A DNA stretch of 64,000 bases, taken from contig OZ038379.1 in assembly GCA_964036045.1 (NCBI GenBank), positions 120,715,206-120,779,205 on the forward strand, given 5' to 3'. The notes beneath the pieces were generated by a model. It did no database searches and was not told the origin of the DNA. It saw only the letters and a program-made list of their open reading frames with translations. Both the position numbers and the translations under genes were made by a program. This DNA comes from Eutreptiella sp. 'Long Island Sound 2002'. Lineage: Eukaryota; Euglenozoa; Euglenophyceae; Eutreptiales; Eutreptiaceae. Positions within the stretch are counted from its first letter, which is position 1; every line of letters begins with the position of its first letter. This document shows, piece by piece, positions 1 to 10,695 of this stretch.

Positions 1-23
1 AACCTTACCCAAGAGTCACTTTT

Positions 24-2354
24 AAAGAAGGTCCCTACCAGGACCGGCCCCCGCTGTGCCCCTTCCGCCTGTAATCCCTGCTGACTTGCTCCTGATCAAT
101 GCTTGCATTCCTCAAAATCCAGGGTCCAAAATCAAAAAAATAGAGAAAATAAAATCCTCCTTCAACCCTGAACAGCAACCAGATCCCACAAATACAGCAA
201 TAACCCAATCCACAATCCAATCCAAATGGCGGGCTTTCGTTCAGCACATCGATGGTCTCACGATGGCGGGCATGTACAAGAATTGCACCAAGGAAGAAAG
301 CCCTGAAATTGGCATATGAACACAAATAAAGCAAAGTTGGGGAAAGATGGAAACGTACACAATCACAGCCATAGACCCCTCATTCCCTGGACTCAAGACC
401 TTCCCTTGACTCACCAACATGATGCCTTGAACCCAATCAAATAAGATGGCTGAATGCCATATGTCACAAGTCACTACACAAACCCCAAAAATGTGTTCAC
501 TCCCAAGCTTCTAAATCCTAGCCCAATAGGGGAGGTGGCGTGTCATGGCCTAGAGTGGCACTCAGGACCATGCCCTACCCTGACATAACCTTGGTTGGAC
601 TTGGAGTTGAATGGGCTTAGAGATATGCCCCATGAGTTTGAACTCATAACATGTCAAAAAACTGCCAATTCACACCATATTGGCCATATATCAAATATAT
701 GCTCAAAATTGAAGTTACCACTTATCCGAAGGCTCAAAGCATGCATGGAATCGAAGTCTAGTATTCATGGAGGATGGAGACCAAAGGTCAATGCCCATGT
801 ACATCCCCACTTTACCCTCGAAACCCCTTCGGATATGGGCGCCACGCACTGCCCAAGTCACCCCATGATCTTGAGACCAATTCTTGTAATCCTTCGTGCG
901 CCAAGCCAAATGGAGTACGCGATCCGGCATATGGTGGTGTTCAACTCCAAAGCATATGCCAACATATGAACAACATACCATGGTTCGACTCTCCATAGGC
1001 TTCTCGCTGTTTGCCGACCAGGTAAGTACACAAAACGCAAAAATGAGCAAAAATTGAGGTCAAAAACATGAAAATATGTCCAAATGCAAAGTTGTCATGA
1101 TAGTATATCTCTATGCTCACCCATGATATCCGCGCATGGTTCAATATACAAATGATTGGAACCATTTGGGAACAATTCCCCCACTTGGATCCCCAATCGG
1201 GCGCATGGAGGTACCTTCGCCACTAATATCTACATGCCCCATGAAAATGGGAGTGCACTCATGGATTTCTTTGCCAAACATACCATGAGCAATACATACG
1301 CGGTAGACGTAGTCTAGCGCTTTGAATTCCACAATTGGGACATGGGCAAAGCCCTTGTCACGTGTGGTTCCCCATCTCTTCGGCCACACGAAGATATATA
1401 ACATGGGCGTGAGCATATCAAGACATAAATCATACATATGACATATACCCTCAAAAGTGGCTCCCACCATGATATGCCATGCCCCTCCATGGACATAACT
1501 TCACGTTAAAAATGCGTAGGAACCCAAAGAAAGTTTCTATGCAACCCCAACACTCATGCGGTACACTCGAAAGTCGCATTAACATATTCGGTCGCACGGT
1601 CCAAGAGTTATACATCACTTCATACCCTCTTGACCAATATCCCTTGCTACACCGGGCATGTGTACACACCAAAGGCGTTTGATGCTTCCTAAATTAAGTT
1701 GAGAACAAGGCGCTTGCAACCCAACCTTCCTTATTCTCTTTCCTCACACTCGCGCGTAGATATGGCCCTTCCAAGTGGTCCCACGATTCACTTTTGTTTC
1801 CCTTATATCTCCAAGTCAAATGGGTGGCAAGTATAAGGGAAACCTGATTCGGGCATAGGGAAAAGAGTATGACCACTCGAAGACGACCAAATCAAGTGCG
1901 GCGATGTCGAAGTCGAAAATCCGATTTTGACATCGCGAAAAATTCAGAATAAAATTTCGAGTGCATATTTAGAAAATTGCGGAAGCAACGAACCCTTTAC
2001 TGATGAAATCTGACCCTTCATCGGGGTTTCCGCCAAAATATCTGGAAATAACAGTTAACCAATCGGTTAACGCAAAATCCCGAGCCAACTGACAGTCGCC
2101 GATAAATTGACCATCAGAACGAAAGGCTGAAAAATTACGGAAACATTATGATAATAAAGCCCTGTTGATTCCTGATATTCTGATATATAAATCTCCGCTG
2201 GCGGCGCCTCGGTACTGAACATGGCCGCTCATAGCCGGAATGGCCAAACCTATCACACTATCACATCGGGTTAGGTCAGATGGATGGGAGAGTATGATAT
2301 CAGCCAATGGCGGCTTGCCGGCACATAGATACACACCCCAAGTGACCCCAAGAT
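24..2354 (-). repeat. 3' LTR of gypsy-1, main part, interrupted by DIRS copy A
   Basis: This stretch is a near-identical direct repeat of 19313-21668, including a shared start at AAAGAAGGTCCCTACC and shared sequence up to CCCCAAGAT. The remaining LTR end lies beyond the inserted DIRS copy, at 5831-5850. On the minus strand the LTR begins TGAAGCCGG, next to a purine tract, so this is the 3' LTR. A candidate 4-bp target duplication, TTTT, lies at 20-23 and 21669-21672, but a homopolymer is weak evidence. The LTR holds only short ORFs without recognisable domains. At about 2.36 kb it is long for an LTR. Confidence 0.85.
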
Positions 2355-2740
2355 TCGGATTTACCCGAATAGGTGAGGAGGAAAGAAGAGATGGCGAAGC
2401 AATAGCACTACACAAGACACATATATGGGCCAACTCCTTAAAACCGGTTTGTTTTCTCTGTTTTCTGCTCTTTTGGTGCCCTTTGCTACCTTTCATTGAA
2501 ACGGGCACCCTCAAAATATACAAAAAAATGGTATTATACATGCAAAATGAATTTTTGACCTCAAATACCCCCCATGGGGTTTGAACCCACACTCTACCAA
2601 CCTTAGAGTTTCTGTTTTTCCTCTAAGCTACGACCTGTCGTCGACGATCTCAGAGAAAACCGTAGTATAATAAAAAATTTGCAAAAACAGTACTCCTTAC
2701 ATGCTCCAACCACTATTAACCTCCCATGCTCTTAAAACCG
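2355..2740 (+). repeat. Left terminal repeat of DIRS copy A (right-type end)
   Basis: Positions 2419-2740 match the left repeat of copy B (10276-10595) and, inverted, its right repeat (14837-15156). The outer part, 2355-2418, is the reverse complement of the right end of copy B (15157-15221) rather than a copy of its left end (10248-10275). A tRNA-like B-box on the minus strand (GGGTTCAAACCCC near 2570-2590) lies inside. Confidence 0.8.
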
Positions 2741-2840
2741 GTCACGCGCTCACTGAGTTGTTCAACTAGTGATTTGCTGTACCCAGAGCTTTGATTTCTG
2801 ATGCAATCCAAAATGTTTTAAGGATATAAATTTTAACAAA

Positions 2841-3827
2841 ATGACAGAAGAAAATGAGACACTGGATTTTCACGAGTTCGTGCTGAAGCTGCCGGATTCG
2901 GCGTGGAACCTGAGTTCTGAGTCGTTGGAACATGCAGCACAGTTGGCAAAGGAAGGCGCAATGAGTGGTCTCAGTCCTTGGCAGGCAGCGTCACTGTATT
3001 CCAAACTTACAGGAAAGAAAACACTGGCCACTGTCAAAGACACGATGGCCTTGATTCGTGATGCCTTACTCACCTTAAAGGGCGACGACATTGGCAGAAC
3101 AGGCACGTCGTCGCATCGCGAAGACGTCTTCTTGGCATGCGAAACTTTGAGCGGTCCCAAGGACCACGCTGGCCCCGCGTCGGACAAGGAGTCCACGTTC
3201 GTGTGGCGCGATGAGGTTCTGTCGCTTCCTTCACGCTTGTCTGCACTCCTGGAAGAGCGAAAGGTTTTGCAAGACGAGTTTCGCAGAAAAAAGATGTTGA
3301 AGCACCTTCCAGTGTTCGACGAGTTCCATAGGGCAGCTGTTAATAACGCGCCAACGCACAAACATCCAGCGCACGCAGAGAAGCGTCGTTGGGAACAACA
3401 GGTAAAAGACGCCATGCGAGTCCTGGGAGTAGTCTTAACACGCGAAGATGACACAACGGTAGCTCCGGAAGCACCTGTTTCATTGGTACTATGTGAACAT
3501 TTGTTTGCAATGTTGGGTGCGTTGGACTACAGCATCCAAAGCTCCCGGCGAGTGGCAGTAGATAAACGGTTTGAACAACCTGCGATTGCACCAGAGTTAC
3601 TCTCGAAGGATGACATGTCACTACTTCAGTCGCGCAACAAATTACAAAAAGACCTGAGAGGCACGCGTTTCTCCCCTTACTCGCATCGTAGTTCTTTCCG
3701 TTCGTTTTCAACACGAGGTCGTTTTGATCCACGGAGATCTGGCAAAGGAGGCAAAGGCAAAGGTAAGGGTTTCACCCAAAGATTTGTGCCACGTAACGAC
3801 AGGTTAGATGAACGACCACAGCAGTAG
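2841..3827 (+). CDS. gag: DIRS copy A Gag-like ORF1
   Basis: The product is a 328-residue protein and the first ORF of the DIRS element, in the Gag position. It is expected to package element RNA in cytoplasmic particles; this is inferred from position. The N-terminal half is acidic and helical. The C-terminus is basic, with an RS/RG and KGGKGKGKG stretch from about residue 285 that fits nucleic-acid binding. There is no zinc knuckle, as is common for DIRS Gag. The ATG at 2841 is the first Met after the terminal repeat. The stop overlaps the start of the RT ORF by 20 nt in another frame. Only a few residues differ from copy B (10696-11682), and no inactivating change is seen. Confidence 0.8.
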   Translation: MTEENETLDFHEFVLKLPDSAWNLSSESLEHAAQLAKEGAMSGLSPWQAASLYSKLTGKKTLATVKDTMALIRDALLTLKGDDIGRTGTSSHREDVFLACETLSGPKDHAGPASDKESTFVWRDEVLSLPSRLSALLEERKVLQDEFRRKKMLKHLPVFDEFHRAAVNNAPTHKHPAHAEKRRWEQQVKDAMRVLGVVLTREDDTTVAPEAPVSLVLCEHLFAMLGALDYSIQSSRRVAVDKRFEQPAIAPELLSKDDMSLLQSRNKLQKDLRGTRFSPYSHRSSFRSFSTRGRFDPRRSGKGGKGKGKGFTQRFVPRNDRLDERPQQ

Positions 3828-5406
3828 CTTGACTGTAGAGGATTTATTGGCACCAGCCGTGTGCGTGCCACCGCCGATCCATCCCCACATGCCACTCTAT
3901 TTGCGCTGTCGTGCACAATTGCATGAATGGGAAACGTTGAAGGACACATACGCGGCGTCAGTGATTCGCAATGGGCTGCAGCTTGATTGGGTTGACGGTT
4001 TTGATCCGGATCGGCCAACCGACGACTTCCGTCCTCGTTCTTCCCACGCAGAGGTAACCGACCCTGAATTGGTAAAACACGTGTTGGATGCAGTGCAACA
4101 GGGTTGCATGGAACGCGTCGAGCGCAAAGACATTAAGTGTTGTGCAAGTATGTTCGCAGTGGACAAAGCGTCAGACGAGGCACATCCTGAGGGAGGCCGT
4201 CGACTTATCACCAATTTGAAGAACGTGAACCAGTTTGTACAGACCACCTATTTTCGTTTGGTCACTCTGTGGGGCATTTTACCGTTCTTGAGACCTGGTC
4301 AGTATGCTTGCAAAATTGACCTGAAAAGTGCTTATTTTCACATGGGTATCCATCCGCGGGATCGACCTTATTTGGGGGTCTACGTCGACGGTGAATTTTA
4401 CAGGTGGTGCGTGTTGCCGTTTGGATTAAACGTTGCACCACGGGAATGGCAACGCCTCATGCAACCAATTTTAAATGCCGTGCGCGAACGCGGAGCACTC
4501 GTTTGGGTCTACTTGGACGATTGGCTCATCATTGGCAATACTTACCGTGAATGTCTGGAACACACACGTTTTTTGGTACAACTTTTGCATCGGTTGGGTA
4601 TATTGGTCAATGTCCCAAAATCATGTTTGGAGCCGTCTCAGGAAATTATAATGCTTGGTTTTATGCTGAACTTCAGGGAAGGATTCGTCGCGGTACCTCC
4701 AAAGCGCCTACAAGCAATTTTTCGGGACGTGAACAGACTGGCACACAGTCACACACCATCAGTGAGGCGATGCGCCTCCGTTCTTGGAAGAATCCGTTCC
4801 TTGTTGTTCGCCATGCCCCATATCCGACTCCTCAGCGACGCCCTGGCGGTGCACGTGGCGGTGGCAGCCCAGGCTGGCTGGGAGGCAGACGTGGCGCTCC
4901 GGGAGCGCGTGTCACGTCAGTTGATGGATCTGGCGGACGAGTTACACCAGTGGAAGGGACGCACCTTCGTAGTTTCCATGGGTCACGTCAGGGACATGTA
5001 CTCGGACGCGTCCGATCTGGCGTGGGGCGGAGTCCTTCAAGGGAATGCCCAAGCAGCGTTCGGTTGGTTCCTGAATCGAGAGGAACACATAAACGTCAAA
5101 GAGTTCAGGGGAGCCCTACTGACGATTCAAGCGTATGCGCTGAGGGATACCACGCTGCGATTTTTCACCGACTCAATGGTCCTTTACTGGTATCTCCGCA
5201 AGTGGGGAGGTCGCAAGCCGCGGTTCAACGCATTGATTCTCCAACTGTGGAATTTTACACAAGCCAATCGCATCGAGATTCAACCGTTTTACGTGCACAC
5301 CTCGGTGAATCCGGCGGACATTTGGTCTCGGCTTCGTTGGACACCGTCGGAGGCTACCTTCCCGTCGGACGTGTTGACTTGGATCCTGGAGGAGTTCAAA
5401 AGTTGA
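3808..5406 (+). pseudogene. DIRS copy A reverse transcriptase / RNase H, interrupted by TGA
   Basis: The 532-residue ORF2 makes cDNA from element RNA. The RT fingers and palm lie at about residues 110-260, with KIDLKSAYFHM (first catalytic Asp) and YLDDWLIIG (catalytic Asp pair). RNase H follows at about 395-500, with YSDASDLAWGGVL, VKEFRGALL and FTDSMVLYW supplying D-E-D residues. The ORF stops at a TGA (5404-5406) where copy B has TGG. The same frame then stays open through a methyltransferase-like region to the truncation, so the stop is probably a copy-specific nonsense change. The start ATG at 3808 overlaps the end of gag, as in copy B. Confidence 0.85.
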
Positions 5407-5832
5407 ATTCAGCCGGAAATCGATTGGATGTCAAGGAGTTCCAATGCGGTGTGCAGCAAGTTCGTCAGTCCGTGTCCTCAGCCGGGGGCTTACGCCATCG
5501 ATGTCTTCTCCCAGAATCTAACTTTACTTTCACCGGGGTGGGTCTTCCCGCCGTTCAAGCACATACCTCAGTTGGTCAACAAAGTGTTGGAGTCACCAGG
5601 GGTGAAGGTTCTCATGGCTCTGCCGTACAGGCCGCGCGAAGTTTGGTGGAACCTATTGATGAAACACGTGAAGTTCGCAATGAACACGTCGGAGTTCCGG
5701 TTGCAAATGCCAGACGGCACAGAGACACAACCACGTTTCGTGTTGACCTTGGCGTATGTTTGCGTGAATACTATCAATTGCGAGGAGCTACCAACGAAGA
5801 GGCGACGCTTATCATCAATGAAATCGAGAAGG
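4551..5832 (+). pseudogene. DIRS copy A overlapping ORF3 (recombinase ORF), truncated
   Basis: This is the frame that in copy B runs into the tyrosine recombinase. It is open across all of its overlap with RT/RNase H, but the copy ends before the catalytic domain. The predicted peptide in the overlap is Gly/Arg/Ser-rich with no recognised domain. Extensive overlap of RT and recombinase ORFs is known for DIRS-1, so openness here is expected of the family. The 446-residue open frame continues a short way into LTR sequence after 5832, which is fortuitous. Confidence 0.6.
5407..5832 (+). pseudogene. DIRS copy A methyltransferase-like C-terminal region
   Basis: This continues the RT/RNase H frame after the TGA. 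It contains AIDVFSQNL, then a WVFPPFKHIPQLVNKV motif, then an ALPYRPREVWWNLL segment. The layout (D-x-F, then a PPF-type motif and a hydrophobic strand followed by Trp residues) resembles the Dam-like N6-adenine methyltransferase module reported at the end of RT/RNase H in DIRS-like elements. The last residues run into the truncation junction. The family assignment rests on motif layout only. Confidence 0.55.
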
Positions 5833-5865
5833 GGGTCCGAACCGGCTTCACCCCCCTTCTCAGAG
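5831..5865 (-). other. Distal LTR fragment and polypurine tract of gypsy-1
   Basis: Positions 5831-5850 carry the terminal 20 bases of the gypsy-1 LTR (minus-strand TGAAGCCGG). Directly inside, the minus strand reads GAGAAGGGGGG (5851-5861), a polypurine tract in the correct place to prime plus-strand DNA synthesis. The same LTR terminus occurs at 21668 and, on the plus strand, at 63282. Confidence 0.8.
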
Positions 5866-6243
5866 CGTTGTTACCGCTCGGAAGTCATTGAAGAGAGGAC
5901 GGGAGGACCCCAATGGGCTCCAACCCCCCCCCCCATGTCCCAAGGACACATGGAGGCCCCACACACGTCGTAGGCGTCCCCCACGCCCCAAGGGAGGGGT
6001 GAGGACACTGATACGCAGCGCCCTACGCCATATCTGGTCTCCTCCTGATCTACAACATGGACCAAGGGGATCAAAGATAGAAAAACGTCGTCGATCGATC
6101 TAAATACGTATACCACGATGTAATATATACGTGGAGATCGAGTGAAGGGGGTATATGGCCAATCAAGGCCGAAAAATCCCCGGATGAACGCCCTCACCCA
6201 TCTCCTCAATCACAGAAACAAACAAAATGCCAAGGGGGATCCA
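5866..6243 (-). other. 3' untranslated part of gypsy-1
   Basis: This lies between the pol stop and the polypurine tract. It has short ORFs only and no recognised domain. A run of Cs lies near 5927 and a GACACTGATACGC stretch near 6003. Nothing else stands out. Confidence 0.5.
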
Positions 6244-9200
6244 TTACGGTGCTACAGCAGCAACCAAATGGACCAACACGTCCTTGACATCCAAAGAAAT
6301 ATTCTTTTTCTTCAGGTAGTCCATCCAGACCGTGGTGTACCTCGGCACAAAACTGCTCGGAGGCTCCCACCAATCCCTGGATGCGGCGAATCCCTTCCAA
6401 CGGACTTTATAAAGCCTACCCCCAGGCGTCCCCGGGTCCGGCTTGTCCGCCAGGATCCTCTCAGCGGTGAAGTCGTCGTCCTCACCCTCGTCGTCCGAGT
6501 CCACATCGCCGGCCGTGATCTCGAAGGTGACGGGACGTCCGCTGGGGTCTGGTGCTCGCGGACGAAGCTGGGTATGGTCGCGGTCCAGGATCTTGTTATC
6601 CCCCACACGAACCGCATACACATCCTGCCCGACCTTCCGCACGATTACCCCCGGCACATACCAAGATGCCTGCCGATGCCGGGACAGGACATCCTTGTGG
6701 TGCCGCTCCACCCACACGGTGTCTTGGAGAGCATACTTCTGGACCTTCCCTTGCTTGAAGTACTTGGCCCTCTTCTCATGCTCGTCCTGAAGTGCCTTGC
6801 ACACCTTGGCCGCCGTGTCGTCCGCCTCAGCCATCATGGCATTCGCATCCCGGGCCACTTTGCCATGGTTCATCCAGGGGAGAGTGCGTGACACTCGATC
6901 CCGTAGGAACAGGATACGATGGGGCGACAGTCCAGTGGGCCCCGGAAGGTCGTGATACGCTTGGAGTACTCTCCACAGCGAATTGTACCAATTCCGGCCC
7001 GGTTCGTCGATGTGCAGCTGGCGGAACTTTTCGAACATCTGCCGCCCGGCCACCTCAGCCCGGCCATTCGACCGGCTGTGGTACGCCACGGTCTTGGCGT
7101 GCCGAATGCCCATGTGCTTGCACATCGTCTTGAACCACGTCCCCACAAACTGACTGCCCCGATCGCTGCAGATGACAGCCGGGACGTCAAAAATCGTCAG
7201 CCAATGCCTGATCATGGCGTTGGCGACGGTCGTGGCCTGCAGCCCCACTCCATGCTTGTCCTTCTTGTCCTTCTTCTTGGACTTCTTGCCAGGGACCGCC
7301 ACGATATACCCGCTGTGCCTATCCACCGCCAGGATGACACAGTCGTAGGTCTCTCCTTCCACGGTGACCTCAGGCATGGGGAATACATTCATGGCCACGG
7401 ACCGCATAGGGGTCTCCGGTATAGCCGTGTACACCGGGTTGCCCGCTGTGGAATGGTTGGGGCTCTTCGTGGCCCGACACACGGCACAGTCGCTGCAGTA
7501 CCTATCCAGGATGGCGTAGTACCCCGGAGGGAACTTGAAACGCCACTCCAGGTTTTGCTGCATCTTATCTCGGCCAGGGTGCATGAGCTGGGCGTTGTGC
7601 CAATGGTCAATGAGCTCCTCCACTCGGTTCTCGGGCACCAAGAGCTTGTCCTTGAGGAACAACTTGTCGCCATCCTCGGTCAAGCCCTCGGGCCATTCGT
7701 CGTCCGACGGGGCGCTCACGGCATTCCAGTACTTGCTCCAGTGCTCGGATGCGGCATAGTCATCCGACCAGTCCTCTGTGAGCACCGACCTGACTAGCTC
7801 TACAGGGGCCACCATCCATTGCTCGAGGGTTTCCTCTCGAATAGCTTGGACGCGGGGACCCCGGAACTTGGCCAGGTCCGTACGGTTTGCCATCACCACA
7901 AAGCACCTGACCCCCTCTTGCTCCATGGCCTTCTCCATCTCGATGATGCGCTTGGCCTCCTCGGTCTCCTCAGCGTCCCGATGGCTGGATATGTCCATCC
8001 AAGCCTTGCCCGCGGGGTAGGCCCAGCGACTGAGGCAATCTGCCACAGTGTTGTCCTTCCCCGGGACGTACACGACGCTGAGGTGGAACTTGGCGAACGT
8101 CTCGTGCCATCGGGCCCTCCTAGCCGCTGGTCCTGAGGGGGTGTCGACATGCTCCTTGTGCCAGCTCTGTAGGGACTGGTGGTCCGTGCAAACCACCACC
8201 GGCTGCAGTCCGATGTGGCCAGACCACTTCCTGAGCGCACATACAATGGCGTATGTCTCCTTCTCCCTCGCGGTCCATGTTCGGCGTTGGCCCTCGGCCA
8301 GGATCCTGCTCCAAAACGCCACGGGAACATGAGTCCCGTCGTCCCGGACTTGCTCGAGGACTGCCCCCACGGCATAGTCCGGGGCGTCTGTCCGTAGCAC
8401 GAATCCCTTGTCCGGGTCCACCAGGAACAGCCCCAGCTGCCCCAGGAGTCGCTCCTTCAGGCGGCTGAACGCATCTTCGGCCTCAGGGGTCCAGGCAGGC
8501 TTCTTCTTGCTCCCCTTCCGGCCATCGAACTTCCCCACCTGCAGCATCTTGTGCAACGGCCCCGAGAGTTCTGCATACATCCGGACATAGCCCGAATAGT
8601 AGTTGCAGAACCCCATGAAGGACCGGAGTTCGCTGATGGTCTGGGGCTTCTCCCAGTGGTGCAGGGACGCCAGCTTCCCAGGCATGGGACGGCGTTGCCC
8701 GTGACCAACCACGTGACCCGCGAACTCCACTTCCTTCACGAAGGGTGAGGCTTTGGTGGGCTTGCACACCATGTTGTGCTTGTCCAACTCGCTGAGCACT
8801 CGACGCAGATCTTTCTCATGCGCGTTGATGAGCTCGTCCTCAGTCATGTTCTCCGTGCCGGACCCGATGATGATGTCATCCACGAAGGGGTCGGCACAGT
8901 CCCGGACAGGACCGAGCAGGTCCTCCATCATGCGCTGGAAAGCGGCGTTGCCATTCTTGGCGCCCATAGGCACCACTTTCCACTGCATGGGCCCCAGCGG
9001 CGTCGACATCGCTGTACAGGGCCTGGAGTCCGGGTGTAGCGGCATCTGGTGATAGCCGTGTTTCAGGTCTAACACCGTGAAAATCCGCTTTTTCTGTTGC
9101 TTTTGGAGGATGGAGTCGATCAGGGGAAGCGAGTACCAGTCGTGCTCGGTCTGCTCGTTCAAACCTCTGTAATCAACCACCAACCTCCACTCGCCCTTTT

Positions 9201-10247
9201 CCTTCTTGGGCACGATGAAGGCTGGGCTGGCCCACTCACTGTCGGAGGGTTCGATCCATCCCCGCTCAATGAACTCGGCCAACAGCTTCTTCATGGCCTC
9301 GGCCCGATCGCCCTGAAGTTGGTACTCCCGATGACGATAGATTTTGGGGTTCGGCTTCAGCTTGATCCTCGCTGTGCCAAACCTCCCACGATCTGGAGGG
9401 TTCTTGTTGGCGACGCCACTGAATAGCCGCGGATAGGCACTGATCAGCCTCTCCTTCAGCTCGGCGACCTTCGGGTTCTCCTGAGCCTCTTCAGCCGCTT
9501 GCTTCGGTATCGATACAACCGATCGCACTGCGGTATAGGCCTCTTCTGGGTCCGATTCCGACTTCTCCTCGTCCGATATGCCGTCTTCATCATCGTGGGG
9601 AGCTCTTCCCACCGATAATCTTCGGAAATTTGCGGCCTCGGGCTGGTGACTGTCGCTATCGGCACCCATTCTTGGAAAATCCCATGTTGGTGGGTCCGAC
9701 CCAACCGGACCATCGTATTGGTCCGCGATGTGATCCATGACCCTCGCCACGAACTCGTCCTTCTCGTACTTGCCGGTGACCAACATCTTGTCATCCCACC
9801 AATGCGGAGATGTGACCATGGCCCGCCTCTTCTTGGCTGCCACACGGTCGTGCATCCCCATCCGCATGTAGTTGACGACGTTGTCGATCTCGGCGTGGGA
9901 CAGGACGTCAATGCCATCGATTGGCTGATCTGTCCCCCCCCTGGGCTCAAACATGACCTTCATGGGCACCGCCTCCACCCTACGGATGAATGCTTCATCA
10001 CCCGTGGGCTGGGCTTGCGCCCCATCCACCAGGAAAGCCTTGGTACCCCACGCTTGACCCGGGGAGGGCATTGATACACACTTGGCGTCGATGAACAACT
10101 CCTCCTCTGGCCCGAATGACATCTCGTTCAGGGTGATGGAGTCCAGCGTCAACTTGAGACCCTCCAGCGGACATGGGGTGGATCCTATGCCGGTTATGAC
10201 CAGGATCCCCCTCGGCCTATCCGCGATGATCTTCTCCACCGTACGTC
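6244..10247 (-). CDS. pol: gypsy-1 Pol: RT, RNase H, integrase, chromodomain (5' part cut by DIRS B)
   Basis: The ORF of about 1334 residues is open from the DIRS junction at 10247; it begins inside a protein, so no native start is present. Counted from codon 10239, RT lies at about 320-500 with WRLVVDYRGLNE, VLDLKHGYHQM and PFVDDIIIG, and RNase H at about 600-690 with LRTDAPDYAVGAVL and CTDHQSL. The integrase zinc domain lies at about 880-930 (H-H-C-C) and the catalytic core at about 960-1110, with ICSDRGSQFVG and NGRAEVAGRQ. A chromodomain at about 1268-1325 (YKVRWKGF, DWWEP) would target integration to modified histones. The first integrase catalytic Asp is Asn (AMNVFPMP, codon AAT), so integration activity is doubtful. 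The N-terminal part continues a methyltransferase-like segment cut by DIRS B. It ends at TAA. Confidence 0.9.
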
Positions 10248-10595
10248 GCTGGCTCAGCTAGCACTACACAATCCCCATATATGGGCCAACTCCTTAAAAC
10301 CGGTTTGTTTTCTCTGTTTTCTGCTCTTTTGGTGCCCTTTGCTACCTTTCATTGAAACGGGCACCCTCAAAATATACACAAAAATGGTATTATACATGAA
10401 AAATGAACTTGTGACCTCAAATACCCCCCATGGGGTTTGAACCCACACTCTACCAACCTTAGAGTTGTGTTTTTCCTCTAAGCTACGACCTGTCGTCGAC
10501 GATCTCAGAGAAAACCGTAGTATAATAAAAAATTTGGAAAATCAGTACTCCTTACATGCTCCAACCACTATTAACCTCCCATGCTCTTAAAACCG
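10248..10595 (+). repeat. Left terminal repeat of DIRS copy B
   Basis: The inner 320 bp (10276-10595) are an inverted match to 14837-15156, which has the same length. The outer 28 bp (GCTGGCTCAGCTAGC...) are specific to this end and are copied, inverted, in the internal complementary region at 14654-14692. Confidence 0.9.
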
Positions 10596-10695
10596 GTCAC
10601 GCGCTCACTGAGTTGTTCAACTAGTGATTTGCTGTACCCAGAGCTTTGATTTCTGATGCAATCCAAAATGTTTTAAGGATATAAATTTTAACAAA

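Larger units (their letters stand above)
2355..5832 (+). mobile_element. DIRS-like retrotransposon, copy A, 3'-truncated
   Basis: This copy is very similar to copy B from the left terminal repeat through gag and RT/RNase H, but homology stops at about 5832, where it abuts gypsy-1 LTR sequence (GGGGTCCGAACC). The catalytic part of the recombinase, the internal complementary region and the right terminal repeat are missing. Six LTR bases (GGCCAC) present in the other LTR are also missing at this junction, which points to a deletion or an aborted integration. Unlike copy B, its left end carries the right-type terminal sequence (TCGGATTTACCC). Confidence 0.85.

Noticed and set aside
595-969. ORFs of about 75-125 codons in the gypsy-1 LTRs
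   Set aside because: They lie in LTR non-coding sequence, the two LTRs differ in their exact extents, and no domain is recognisable.
10254-10448. Small ORF in the DIRS terminal repeats (also at 14984 and 2146-2592)
   Set aside because: It lies in the terminal repeats on either strand, varies in length between copies, and overlaps the tRNA-like motif. No conserved protein is seen.
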